NCBI RefSeq assembly: GCF_014874095.1
Contig: NZ_JADBEB010000001.1
Coordinates: 3,100,001-3,164,000 of the forward strand
Direction: 5' to 3'
Length of the DNA: 64,000 bases
Source: Plantactinospora soyae
Lineage (GTDB): Bacteria; Actinomycetota; Actinomycetes; Mycobacteriales; Micromonosporaceae
Shown here piece by piece: positions 18,194 through 25,284 of this stretch; position 1 is the first letter of the stretch; every line of letters begins with the position of its first letter. The notes below the pieces were generated by a model. The model did no database searches and was not told the origin of the DNA. It was given only the letters and a program-made list of their open reading frames with translations. Made by a program: the position numbers and the translations under genes.

Positions 18194-18916
18194 ATGTGCG
18201 GCAGGTACGCGACGACCCGCAGCGCGGTCGATCTGAGCGCGCTCTTCGAGGCGTACGACGACAGCGCTGACCGGTTGGTGCCCGATTACAACGTCGCTCC
18301 CACCGATCCGGTGCCGATCGTCCGGATCTCGGACCGGCTGGGCGGTTCGGTGCTCTCCGTCGCCCGTTGGGGACTTCTCCCCTCGTGGGCGAAGGACACC
18401 CGGGGTGCCGCCCGGATGATCAATGCCAGGGCCGAGACGGTCGCCACCACCCGCGCGTACGCCCAGTCGTTCGCCCGACGGCGCTGCCTCGTCCCCGCCG
18501 ACGGCTGGTACGAGTGGGTCCGCCGGGACGGCGGCAAGCAGGCGTACTTCATGACGCCGCGCGACGGGGAGGTGCTCGCCTTCGCCGGTCTCTGGTCGGT
18601 CTGGCGCGGTGCCGGCGACCCGCTGCTCAGTTGCAGCGTGGTCACGATGCCGGCGCTCGGCGAGCTGGCGCTGGTGCATGACCGGATGCCGCTGGTGCTG
18701 ACCCGGGACCGCTGGGCGGGCTGGTTGTCCGACGACGTCGATCCGGCCGAACTCCTCGCGCCGCCGACCGGGAAGACGCTGGCGGGCATCGAGGTGCGGC
18801 CGGTCGGCAGGGGCGTCGGCGACGTCCGGAACGACGGTCCGGAGCTCGTGGCCAGGGTCCCGGCCGCGCCGCTGGGCGCGTTACCAGAAGACCCGGTCAT
18901 ATCAGCGTTGTTCTGA
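18194..18916 (+). CDS. SOS response-associated peptidase (SRAP, YedK/HMCES)
   Basis: This 240-aa protein forms a thiazolidine crosslink with abasic sites in single-stranded DNA. The catalytic cysteine must be residue 2, so the start is ATG 18194 (MCGRYATT) and not the GTG six bases earlier. Other signature blocks are NVAPTDPVPI, the INARAET asparagine, RCLVPADGWYEW and the HDRMPLVL histidine. Length is normal. It is divergent from aroA, as in mycobacteria. Confidence 0.95.
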   Translation: MCGRYATTRSAVDLSALFEAYDDSADRLVPDYNVAPTDPVPIVRISDRLGGSVLSVARWGLLPSWAKDTRGAARMINARAETVATTRAYAQSFARRRCLVPADGWYEWVRRDGGKQAYFMTPRDGEVLAFAGLWSVWRGAGDPLLSCSVVTMPALGELALVHDRMPLVLTRDRWAGWLSDDVDPAELLAPPTGKTLAGIEVRPVGRGVGDVRNDGPELVARVPAAPLGALPEDPVISALF

Positions 18917-19004
18917 CGACGCTTTCGTACATTCGCGTGCACCGATTTGCCACTGTTCGAGGTGGATCGTCGCACGGACTTTTCCACACCTTTGCTGGAA
19001 GCAC

Positions 19005-19033
19005 TTGTCACCCATCGTGTGCGTGCGATAGAA
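19005..19033 (+). promoter_or_regulatory. Candidate sigma-70-type promoter of whiB
   Basis: TTGTCA (19005-19010), a 17-nt spacer and ATAGAA (19028-19033) would start a transcript about 80 nt before the whiB ATG. The -10 element is a weak match. It lies in the only AT-richer part of the 201-bp gap. Confidence 0.35.
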
Positions 19034-19117
19034 CACAGCGCCGGCAGTGGGTGTCGGCTCGCACCGGGCGAGCGGCACTCATCGAAACATTGTCGGTCCC
19101 ACGGGGGAGGTGGGTGA

Positions 19118-19522
19118 ATGACACGGGCGCGGATGCCACGCCCGCACGAAGTTGCCGCGGCGAGACGAGACCCGAGATTGCTCCGGGCCCTCACTGAGCG
19201 GCAGCTCGACGATGCCTGGCGGACCAGAGGGGTGTGCCAGAGCGTGGACCCTGAGACGTTCTTTCCGGCGCCCAGCGAACCGGCCGATTCGGCGGTCGCG
19301 TTGTGCCGGACATGTGACGTACAGGGGCCATGTCTGGCCTGGGCGCTGGAGGTGGGTGACTGTCACGGTGTGTGGGGAGCGACTACGCCGCGTGAGCGTC
19401 GGGCGATGTTGGTCGCCTGGCGGGATCAGGTGGAGCGTGATCCGGACGCGGCCGGCGATGCCGGGCCACCGGTCCGGGACCGGCTGCTGACCCTGATCCC
19501 GCTCAGTACGAGTCGTCGCTGA
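19118..19522 (+). CDS. WhiB-family iron-sulfur regulator
   Basis: This 134-aa protein has the four cluster cysteines C40, C63, C66 and C72 (RGVCQSV, ALCRTCDVQGPCLAW). It also has the GVWGATTPRERR turn that contacts sigma factor, and a basic tail for DNA. WhiB-like proteins bind a [4Fe-4S] cluster and sigma-A region 4 and respond to redox or NO. It has a 30-residue N-terminal extension compared with the WhiB1-type protein at 35625. The ribosome site GGGGGAGGTGGGTGA is very strong. I cannot assign it to a named Wbl subgroup with confidence. Confidence 0.9.
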   Translation: MTRARMPRPHEVAAARRDPRLLRALTERQLDDAWRTRGVCQSVDPETFFPAPSEPADSAVALCRTCDVQGPCLAWALEVGDCHGVWGATTPRERRAMLVAWRDQVERDPDAAGDAGPPVRDRLLTLIPLSTSRR

Positions 19523-19629
19523 GCACGATCGTCGATCGCTGGTCGTCGACCGACGGGCCCCGGGGGTGGGCCGTCGGCCGACGACCAGCGGACGATCTCG
19601 ACCGGGCCGGCCCACGACCCGATGTTCCC

Positions 19630-19685
19630 GGTCGGAACTGCCATCCAGCGGTCGGACCTGCCATTACCGCGGTCGGACCTGCCAT
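19630..19685. promoter_or_regulatory. Three 15-bp direct repeats at 20-21 bp spacing
   Basis: GGTCGGAACTGCCAT (19630-19644), GGTCGGACCTGCCAT (19650-19664) and the same again (19671-19685) are separated by two helical turns. They end 11 bp before the GTG start of the hydrolase gene. The phasing on one DNA face suggests cooperative binding of a regulator. No ribosome site is visible between the last repeat and the start codon. Confidence 0.55.
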
Positions 19686-19696
19686 ACAGTGGCGCG

Positions 19697-20365
19697 GTGC
19701 ACCGCAGCAACGAGTTCGACACGCCACGCGGGCCGGCTCGGGTGGAGGTCGACCTGCCCCACCCCGAACCGGCGACCCTGCTGGTGCTCGGGCACGGTGC
19801 GGGCGGTGACGTGGACGCGCCGGACCTGGTCGCGCTCCGGAACGCCGCGCGCGACGCGGGAATCGGGGTGGCCAGGGTCACCCAGCCGTACCGGGTCGCC
19901 GGTCGACGGGCCCCGGCACCCGCCGGCCACCTCGACGAGGCCTGGACGGCGGTCGTCGAGGAACTGCTGCGCCGGCACCGCTCGGTCTCGAACCTGGTCG
20001 TCGGCGGCCGGTCCAGCGGCGCCCGGGTCGCCTGCCGTACCGCCGTACCGCTGTCGGCGTCCGGTGTCGTCGCGCTGGCCTTTCCACTGCGTCCGCCCCG
20101 GACTCCCCAGCGGTCCCGGGCGGCGGAACTGGAGACCGGGCTGCCCACGCTGGTGGTGAACGGCGATCGTGACCCGTTCGGTGTGCCGTCGGCCGGGCCA
20201 CGGATTCGGGTCGAGGTACGCCCGGGGGAGCGGCACGACCTGCGACGTGACCCGGAAGGGATCGCCGGGGTGGTGGTGGACTGGCTCCGGGAGCGGGGCT
20301 GGGTGGGCGCAGGACACGGCGGTACGCCCGTTTCCCCGTACCAGGGTGATCGTTGCTCCTTCTGA
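19697..20365 (+). CDS. Alpha/beta hydrolase of the KANL3/Tex30-like family
   Basis: This ~222-aa protein has an alpha/beta-hydrolase core: PATLLVLGHGAGGDVDAPDL (oxyanion-loop region), the nucleophile elbow VVGGRSSGARVA (Ser), LPTLVVNGDRDPFG (Asp) and the C-terminal PGERHDL (His). This is the KANL3/Tex30 group of soluble hydrolases with unknown substrates. GTG 19697 gives a start (MHRSNEFDTPRGPARVEVDL) just before the first beta strand. The frame further upstream runs through three repeats that look regulatory. The gene sits between whiB and sigR. Confidence 0.75.
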   Translation: MHRSNEFDTPRGPARVEVDLPHPEPATLLVLGHGAGGDVDAPDLVALRNAARDAGIGVARVTQPYRVAGRRAPAPAGHLDEAWTAVVEELLRRHRSVSNLVVGGRSSGARVACRTAVPLSASGVVALAFPLRPPRTPQRSRAAELETGLPTLVVNGDRDPFGVPSAGPRIRVEVRPGERHDLRRDPEGIAGVVVDWLRERGWVGAGHGGTPVSPYQGDRCSF

Positions 20366-20496
20366 TGCCGGACACCGCACGGGTTGATGCGAATCCACTG
20401 CGGCGCCCGGTTTCATCCTCCCAGGCCCTTCCTGGTCCCAGCGGTGGCGGATCGAGCCGGATTGGCCGCGGCCGGGGCCAGGGACGGGCGGTGGTC

Positions 20497-20522
20497 GGAA
20501 TGCCTCGCCGGTCGGGCGGGTT
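20497..20522 (+). promoter_or_regulatory. Candidate SigR-type promoter of sigR
   Basis: GGAAT (20497-20501), an 18-nt spacer and GTT (20520-20522) resemble the GGGAAT/GTT promoter pattern of the SigR/SigH family. It lies 41 bp before the long-form start at 20563, giving a short leader with a good ribosome site. Positive autoregulation of sigR by SigR is established in Streptomyces. Confidence 0.55.
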
Positions 20523-20562
20523 ACAACTCCCGGAAGCTACTGCGACGAGGGGGGTCTGACCG

Positions 20563-21429
20563 GTGTCGACCGAGACACGGAGCCCGGAGTACGAGCGCGA
20601 CGCGGCGCGGCGCCTCGACCGATGGCGAAACGGACCACCCGGCCGATCGCCGGGCGAACGGGCTGCGGTGAGCACCAGCACGGCCCGAACCCAGTCGCCG
20701 GGTCGTGCTTTCCGCGTATCCTCGGCGGGACAGCCGACTAGCGCCGCGGCGATGGTGAAGGCCGCTGCGCCGGTTCGGTACCGAGGCGAGGGAGACGCGC
20801 GGTTGACACGACCGGAGAAAACGGACGAGCGTACGGACGAGCGGCGGGCCCGGTTCGAGCGCGACGCGCTGCCCTTCGTCGACCAGTTGTACGCCGCCGG
20901 CCTGCGGATGACCCGCAACCCCGCCGACGCCGAGGATCTGGTCCAGGAAACGTACCTGAAGGCATTCGCGGCGTTCCACCAGTTCGAAGAGGGCACGAAC
21001 CTCAAGGCGTGGCTCTACCGGATCCTGACCAACACCTACATCAACTCCTACCGTCGTCGGCAGCGGCAGCCTGTCCAGGCGCCCACCGAGGAGATCACTG
21101 ACTGGCAACTCGCCGAGGCCGAGTCGCACACCTCCAGCGGGCTGCGGTCCGCGGAGACCGAGGCGCTGGACCGGCTGCCGGACAGCGACGTGAAAGAGGC
21201 GCTGCAGCAACTTCCGGAGGACTTCCGGCTCGCGGTCTACCTCACCGACGTCGAGGGGTTTTCCTACAAGGAGGTCGCCGACATCATGGGAACGCCGATC
21301 GGCACCGTGATGTCCCGGTTGCACCGTGGCCGGCGGAACCTGCGGAAGCTGCTTGAGCGCTACGCTGCCGAACGGGGCTTTTCGTCCGCCCCGTCGACCA
21401 GGTCCGCCGCCGCTGCCCGGGAGGTGTGA
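20563..21429 (+). CDS. sigR: ECF sigma factor SigR (SigH), thiol-oxidative stress
   Basis: The conserved sigma factor begins near TTG 20803 and has region 2 ([55 protein letters not shown]) and region 4 ([39 protein letters not shown]). It is almost word-for-word the Streptomyces SigR type. The frame is open to GTG 20563, which has a good ribosome site (GAGGGGGG) and would add an 80-residue, Arg/Ser/Ala-rich tail. Both starts look usable: 288 aa from 20563 and 208 aa from 20803. SigR directs thioredoxin, mycothiol and protease genes on disulfide stress. rsrA follows after 6 nt. Confidence 0.95.
   Translation: MSTETRSPEYERDAARRLDRWRNGPPGRSPGERAAVSTSTARTQSPGRAFRVSSAGQPTSAAAMVKAAAPVRYRGEGDARLTRPEKTDERTDERRARFERDALPFVDQLYAAGLRMTRNPADAEDLVQETYLKAFAAFHQFEEGTNLKAWLYRILTNTYINSYRRRQRQPVQAPTEEITDWQLAEAESHTSSGLRSAETEALDRLPDSDVKEALQQLPEDFRLAVYLTDVEGFSYKEVADIMGTPIGTVMSRLHRGRRNLRKLLERYAAERGFSSAPSTRSAAAAREV
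20788..20805 (+). promoter_or_regulatory. Internal ribosome site and TTG start for the short SigR form
   Basis: GAGGGAG (20788-20794) sits 8 nt before TTG 20803, which begins [13 protein letters not shown], close to where conserved SigR homology begins. It marks an alternative translation start inside the longer frame. Confidence 0.5.
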
Positions 21430-21435
21430 GCGAGC

Positions 21436-21720
21436 ATGAGTTGCGGTGAACCACACGAGACCGACTGCCGTGAGGTGCTCACCGAGGTGTATCTCTACCT
21501 CGACCTCGAGTGCGCCGACGAGCGGCGGAACCTGATCCGGGACCATCTCGACGAGTGCTCCCCCTGCCTGCGCGAGTACGGCATCGAGCAGGAGGTCAAG
21601 GCGCTGGTCGCGCGGTGCTGCGGCAACGAGACCGCGCCCGCCGACCTCCGCGACCGGCTGCGGGTACGCCTGGCCGAGCTGGTCTTCGAGACCGAGTCCC
21701 GCGAGTACCTGGCCGACTGA
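21436..21720 (+). CDS. rsrA: Anti-sigma factor RsrA, zinc redox switch
   Basis: This 94-aa ZAS protein sequesters SigR when reduced and releases it on disulfide formation with zinc loss. The ligand set C11, H37, C41 and C44 (HLDECSPCLREYG) falls at the same residue numbers as in Streptomyces RsrA. C3, C61 and C62 are further thiols. It starts 6 nt after the sigR stop, so the two are co-transcribed and probably translationally coupled. Confidence 0.95.
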   Translation: MSCGEPHETDCREVLTEVYLYLDLECADERRNLIRDHLDECSPCLREYGIEQEVKALVARCCGNETAPADLRDRLRVRLAELVFETESREYLAD

Positions 21721-21760
21721 CCGCTCGGCCGCCGGGCCGGCGCCTTCGGTCGGCCCACGG

Positions 21761-21779
21761 GGTGATCGGACGGATCACC
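21761..21779. terminator. Small hairpin between rsrA and bL37
   Basis: GGTGATC-5 nt-GATCACC forms a 7-bp stem 41 nt past the rsrA stop. The genes on either side converge, so it could work for both directions. Support is structural only. Confidence 0.35.
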
Positions 21780-21869
21780 GGGCCGGGGCCGGGGCATCCA
21801 GACCGCGTCCTGCGATCGTCGATGGCTCCCCGCCCCGCCCGGTCCGCCCAGGCTCGGCTCCGCCGATGC

Positions 21870-21944
21870 TCAGGAGTTGGGGCGCTTGCCGTGGTTGGCG
21901 GCGCTCTTCTTACGTGCCTTCTTCTTGCGTGACTTCTTCGCCAT
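21870..21944 (-). CDS. Ribosomal protein bL37 (24 aa)
   Basis: A 24-residue, almost wholly basic peptide starts MAKKSRKKKARKKS and ends AANHGKRPNS. That is the pattern of the actinobacterial large-subunit micro-protein bL37, first seen in mycobacterial ribosome structures. It has a perfect ribosome site (GGGAGGTC) 4 nt before ATG 21944. It is easy to miss because it is so short; the frame also continues upstream as a longer spurious reading. It sits between rsrA and the biotinyl-carrier gene. Confidence 0.85.
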   Translation of the reverse strand: MAKKSRKKKARKKSAANHGKRPNS

Positions 21945-22148
21945 GCTCGACCTCCCGTCTTTTCCGGCGAGCGGCGGCGTCATGTTCGGTACGTCGCCCT
22001 TGCTGTGCTCGCGCCGGGCAATCCTCCCATGGCGGTTCTGCCGGACCCGCCGAGGCCGACGCCGGATCGGCGCCGAGGGCCCGAGGTGGGCCGTCACGTG
22101 ATTGGATACCGTTCGCAGGTAGGTATCAGTCACGACAAGGGGGGCCTG

Positions 22149-22364
22149 ATGGCCGAGGAGATCCGCGCCGAGATGGTGGCGAACGTCTGGAAGGTCGTCG
22201 CCACGGCCGGCGACCCGGTGGCCGAGGGCGACACGCTGGTGATCCTCGAGTCGATGAAGATGGAGATCCCCGTCATCGCCGAGTCGGACGGGGTGCTCCG
22301 GGAACTCGCCGTCAACGAGGGCGACGTCGTGCAGGACGGCGACCTGATCGCCGTCATCGACTGA
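22149..22364 (+). CDS. Biotin/lipoyl carrier protein (TB7.3-like)
   Basis: This 71-aa single-domain biotinyl carrier has the acceptor lysine K37 in ILESMKMEIPV. Two mirrored beta-hairpin halves surround it, ending GDVVQDGDLIAVID. It closely resembles mycobacterial TB7.3 (Rv3221c) in length, motif and position next to the SigR/RsrA pair. The carboxylase partner is not in the window. ATG 22149 follows GGGGCCT; the frame upstream is not coding-like. The GNAT gene begins 11 nt after its stop. Confidence 0.92.
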   Translation: MAEEIRAEMVANVWKVVATAGDPVAEGDTLVILESMKMEIPVIAESDGVLRELAVNEGDVVQDGDLIAVID

Positions 22365-22374
22365 CCGGGCCGAG

Positions 22375-22911
22375 ATGACCCACCTGCTGGTCCGGCTCGC
22401 CGAGCCGGACGACTTCGACGCGATCGCCCGCCTGACCGTTGCCGCGTACCGGGCGGATGGACAGCTCGCCGGCGAGTCCGGGTACGACCAGACCCTGATC
22501 GACGTGTCGGGCCGGTCCGACGCCGGTGAGCTGCTGGTGGCCGTGGACGAGACCACCGGCGAGGTGCTCGGTGGCGTCCTGTTCGTGCTGCCGGGCAGTC
22601 CGTACGCCCAGTTGGCGGGGCCCGGCGAGGCGGAGTTCCGGATGCTCGCGGTGGATCCGGCGGCGCAGGGGCGTGGTGCCGGTGAGGCACTGGTCCGGGC
22701 CTGCCTGACCCGTGCCGCTGCCCTCGGCTGCCACGGCGTGGTGATCTGCACCCGCAGTTTTTCCGTTCCGGCGCACCGGCTCTACGCGCGGCTCGGCTTC
22801 GTCCGTACCCCGGAGCGGGACTGGACGCCGGATCCGGGTGTGGACCTGCACGCCCTCCGGATCGACCTGGCCGACGTGCCGAGCGCGGTGGCGGAGGCGA
22901 GCCGCGGCTGA
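22375..22911 (+). CDS. GNAT-family N-acetyltransferase
   Basis: This 178-aa protein is a single GNAT domain. The acetyl-CoA-binding motif A is EFRMLAVDPAAQGRGAGEALV, and motif B is SVPAHRLYARLGFVRTPERDW. The substrate is unknown. It lies 11 nt after the biotinyl-carrier gene, probably one transcript, and is convergent with the TetR gene by 25 bp. Confidence 0.88.
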   Translation: MTHLLVRLAEPDDFDAIARLTVAAYRADGQLAGESGYDQTLIDVSGRSDAGELLVAVDETTGEVLGGVLFVLPGSPYAQLAGPGEAEFRMLAVDPAAQGRGAGEALVRACLTRAAALGCHGVVICTRSFSVPAHRLYARLGFVRTPERDWTPDPGVDLHALRIDLADVPSAVAEASRG

Positions 22912-22936
22912 TCCGCCGCCCGGCTGGGCAGCACCG

Positions 22937-23536
22937 CTAGGCCGGCAGCGCGGTCCGGTCCTCCTCGGCTCCGGAGGCACCGATCCGGTCGAGCAGTTCG
23001 TACGCCACATCGAGGGCGAGCCGCTGTCGCTGCTCGACACTGATCTCCGGCCCGCGCAGCGCGAACATGCTCCCGTGCACGGCGAAGATGGCCAGCGTCG
23101 CCCGGAGCTGGCCGGCCGGCGACGGGTCGGCGCGGGAGAGCGCCTCGGCCATCCGCAGCAGCCGGTCCTTCATCATCTGCCCGGAGGACAGATGGGTGAG
23201 CACCGTCCGGTTCTGCTCGAAGAACCGCATCACGCTGTGCCCCGTGTCGCCGAAGAACTCCTCCGAGTAGCGGTCCAGCGTCGCCCGACGCCCGGCGGCG
23301 TCGGCCGGCTGTTGCCTGGCCCACTCGATCAGCCCGTCCAACCGCTCGATCCGGTCGGAGACGAAGCTGTTGACGATGTCGTCCTTGCTCTTGAAGTGGT
23401 AGTACAGCGCGGCCTTGGTGACGCCGAGCCGCTCGGCGATCTCCCGTAGCGAGGTCTTCTCGTACCCGTGCTCGGTGAACAGCTCGAGGGCCACGGCCTG
23501 GATGCGCGACCGTGTATCGCCTGTGCTGCTGGTCAC
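22937..23536 (-). CDS. TetR-family repressor of the adjacent efflux pump
   Basis: This 199-aa protein has an N-terminal TetR HTH (~9-55: RIQAVALELFTEHGYEKTSL, REIAERLGVTKAALYYHFKS) and a helical ligand domain. GTG 23536 is chosen over upstream starts because AAAGGTGG precedes it and homology begins at MTSSTGDTRSR. It is divergent from the DHA2 transporter across 113 bp that hold two matching palindromes. The standard reading is repression of both genes, relieved by a pump substrate. Confidence 0.9.
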   Translation of the reverse strand: MTSSTGDTRSRIQAVALELFTEHGYEKTSLREIAERLGVTKAALYYHFKSKDDIVNSFVSDRIERLDGLIEWARQQPADAAGRRATLDRYSEEFFGDTGHSVMRFFEQNRTVLTHLSSGQMMKDRLLRMAEALSRADPSPAGQLRATLAIFAVHGSMFALRGPEISVEQRQRLALDVAYELLDRIGASGAEEDRTALPA

Positions 23537-23578
23537 CGGACCACCTTTCCTAATCGCTTGACGCGAACCAGGCATCAA

Positions 23579-23620
23579 ACTTACCGTGCGGCAAGTAGGA
23601 TAACTAGCCGGCCGGCAAGT
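23579..23620. promoter_or_regulatory. Twin TetR operators
   Basis: Two 18-bp imperfect palindromes, ACTTACCGTGCGGCAAGT (23579-23596) and ACTAGCCGGCCGGCAAGT (23603-23620), share the half-site CGGCAAGT and lie 24 bp apart. They fill the gap between tetR and the transporter gene, the usual site for control of both. Confidence 0.65.
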
Positions 23621-23649
23621 AAGTGGGTCGCAACTCAGGGGGAGCTTAG

Positions 23650-25227
23650 ATGACCGCGACGGCGGAGGCGCCGGTACGAGTCAACATCAGGGTGGTGCTC
23701 GCCGGCCTGATGATCGCGATGATGCTCGCGATGCTCGACAACATGATCGTGAGCACGGCACTGCCGAGAATCGTGGGGGAGTTCGGCGGGCTGAACCACT
23801 TCACCTGGGTGGTCACCGCGTACGTGCTGGGTACCACCGTCTCCACGCCGATCTGGGGCAAGCTGGGGGACCTGTACGGGCGCAAGGCCGTCTTCCTCAC
23901 CTCGATCGGGATCTTCCTGTTCGGTTCGGCGCTCTGCGGGATGGCCGGTTCCGGTCTGCTCGGCGGACCCGGCGACGGCATGATGGAGCTGATCGGGTTC
24001 CGGGCGGTACAGGGCCTGGGCGCGGGCGGACTCATGGTCGGCGTGATGGCCATCATCGGTGACCTGGTGCCACCCCGGGAGCGGGGCCGCTACCAGGGCA
24101 TGATCGCCGGCATCATGGCCATCGCCATGGTGGCGGGGCCGCTGGTCGGTGGCTTCATCACCGACCACCTCTCCTGGCGCTGGGCGTTCTACGTCAACCT
24201 GCCGCTCGGCGGGGTGGCGCTGATCCTGCTGGCCACCCGGATGCACCTGCCGAAGTACCGCACCGAGCACCGGATCGACTGGCTCGGCGCCGCGCTGCTC
24301 TCGATCGGCATCACCGCGATCGTCCTGGTCACCACCTGGGGCGGCAACGAGTACGACTGGACGTCCGCGCAGATCCTCGGGCTGGCCGTACTCGCCGCGC
24401 TGTCGCTGGTCGCGTTCGGACTGGTCGAGCGCCGGGTCTCCGAGCCGATCCTGTCGCTGAGCCTCTTCACCAACCGCAACTTCGCGGTGATCTCGGCGAT
24501 CGGCTTCCTGCTCGGGTTCGCGATGTTCGGTGCGATGAACTTCCTGCCGCTGTACCAGCAGACCGTGCAGGGCGCCTCGGCGACCAACAGCGGCCTGCTG
24601 CTGCTGCCGCTGATGTTCGGCATGCTGGTGGTGTCGATCGTGGTCGGCCGGACGATCACCAAGACCGGCCGCTACCGTGCCTTCCCCATCATCGGCGGCA
24701 TCGTGATGACCATCGGCATGGTGCTGCTGATGCTGCTCGACGTCGACACCAGCAAGACCGAGTCGTCCCTCTACATGGTGGTACTCGGCGTCGGCATGGG
24801 CTTCCTGATGCAGACCTCGATGTTGATCGCGCAGAACAGCGTGGAGCAGAAGGACCTCGGTGCGGCCAGTGGCGCGGCCACCTTCTTCCGCTCGATCGGC
24901 GGTTCGTTCGGTGTCTCGCTGTTCGGCGCGATCTTCGCCAACCGGCTGGCCGACTCGGCGGCCGGTGCGGCGCTGAGCGACGGCGCCGGAGTCGACCCCG
25001 CCGCACTCCAGGGGTTGCCGACCGAGCAGCGGCTCGCCGTGCTCGGCGGCCTGGCCGACTCGATCAGTGGGGTCTTCCTGTGGGCGGTGCCGTTCGCCGC
25101 GGCCATCGGGGTGCTCGCGTGGTTCATCAAGGAGATCCCGTTGCGTGGCTCGCTGGACCAGCCGGCCGACGGCGCGAGCCCGGAGGAGCAGGCGGAGACC
25201 GCGCTGGCCAGCCCGCCGGTGCGCTGA
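23650..25227 (+). CDS. DHA2-family MFS drug exporter (14 spans)
   Basis: This 525-aa EmrB/QacA-type proton antiporter has motif A GKLGDLYGRKAVFLTSIGIF between spans 2 and 3, motif C-like AGIMAIAMVAGPLVGGFITD in span 5, and about 14 spans in all. DHA2 pumps export cationic drugs and dyes; the substrate is not deducible. It starts at ATG 23650 preceded by GGGGGAGC. It is under the TetR operators and ends in a strong bidirectional terminator. Confidence 0.93.
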   Translation: MTATAEAPVRVNIRVVLAGLMIAMMLAMLDNMIVSTALPRIVGEFGGLNHFTWVVTAYVLGTTVSTPIWGKLGDLYGRKAVFLTSIGIFLFGSALCGMAGSGLLGGPGDGMMELIGFRAVQGLGAGGLMVGVMAIIGDLVPPRERGRYQGMIAGIMAIAMVAGPLVGGFITDHLSWRWAFYVNLPLGGVALILLATRMHLPKYRTEHRIDWLGAALLSIGITAIVLVTTWGGNEYDWTSAQILGLAVLAALSLVAFGLVERRVSEPILSLSLFTNRNFAVISAIGFLLGFAMFGAMNFLPLYQQTVQGASATNSGLLLLPLMFGMLVVSIVVGRTITKTGRYRAFPIIGGIVMTIGMVLLMLLDVDTSKTESSLYMVVLGVGMGFLMQTSMLIAQNSVEQKDLGAASGAATFFRSIGGSFGVSLFGAIFANRLADSAAGAALSDGAGVDPAALQGLPTEQRLAVLGGLADSISGVFLWAVPFAAAIGVLAWFIKEIPLRGSLDQPADGASPEEQAETALASPPVR

Positions 25228-25236
25228 TCCACTGAC

Positions 25237-25266
25237 GGTGTCGCCAGCCCCCGGGCTGGCGACACC
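25237..25266. terminator. Bidirectional terminator
   Basis: GGTGTCGCCAGCCC / GGGCTGGCGACACC is a 14-bp perfect stem with a tiny loop, midway between two convergent genes. Confidence 0.8.
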
Positions 25267-25284
25267 GCGCCCGGCCGGCTGGGG

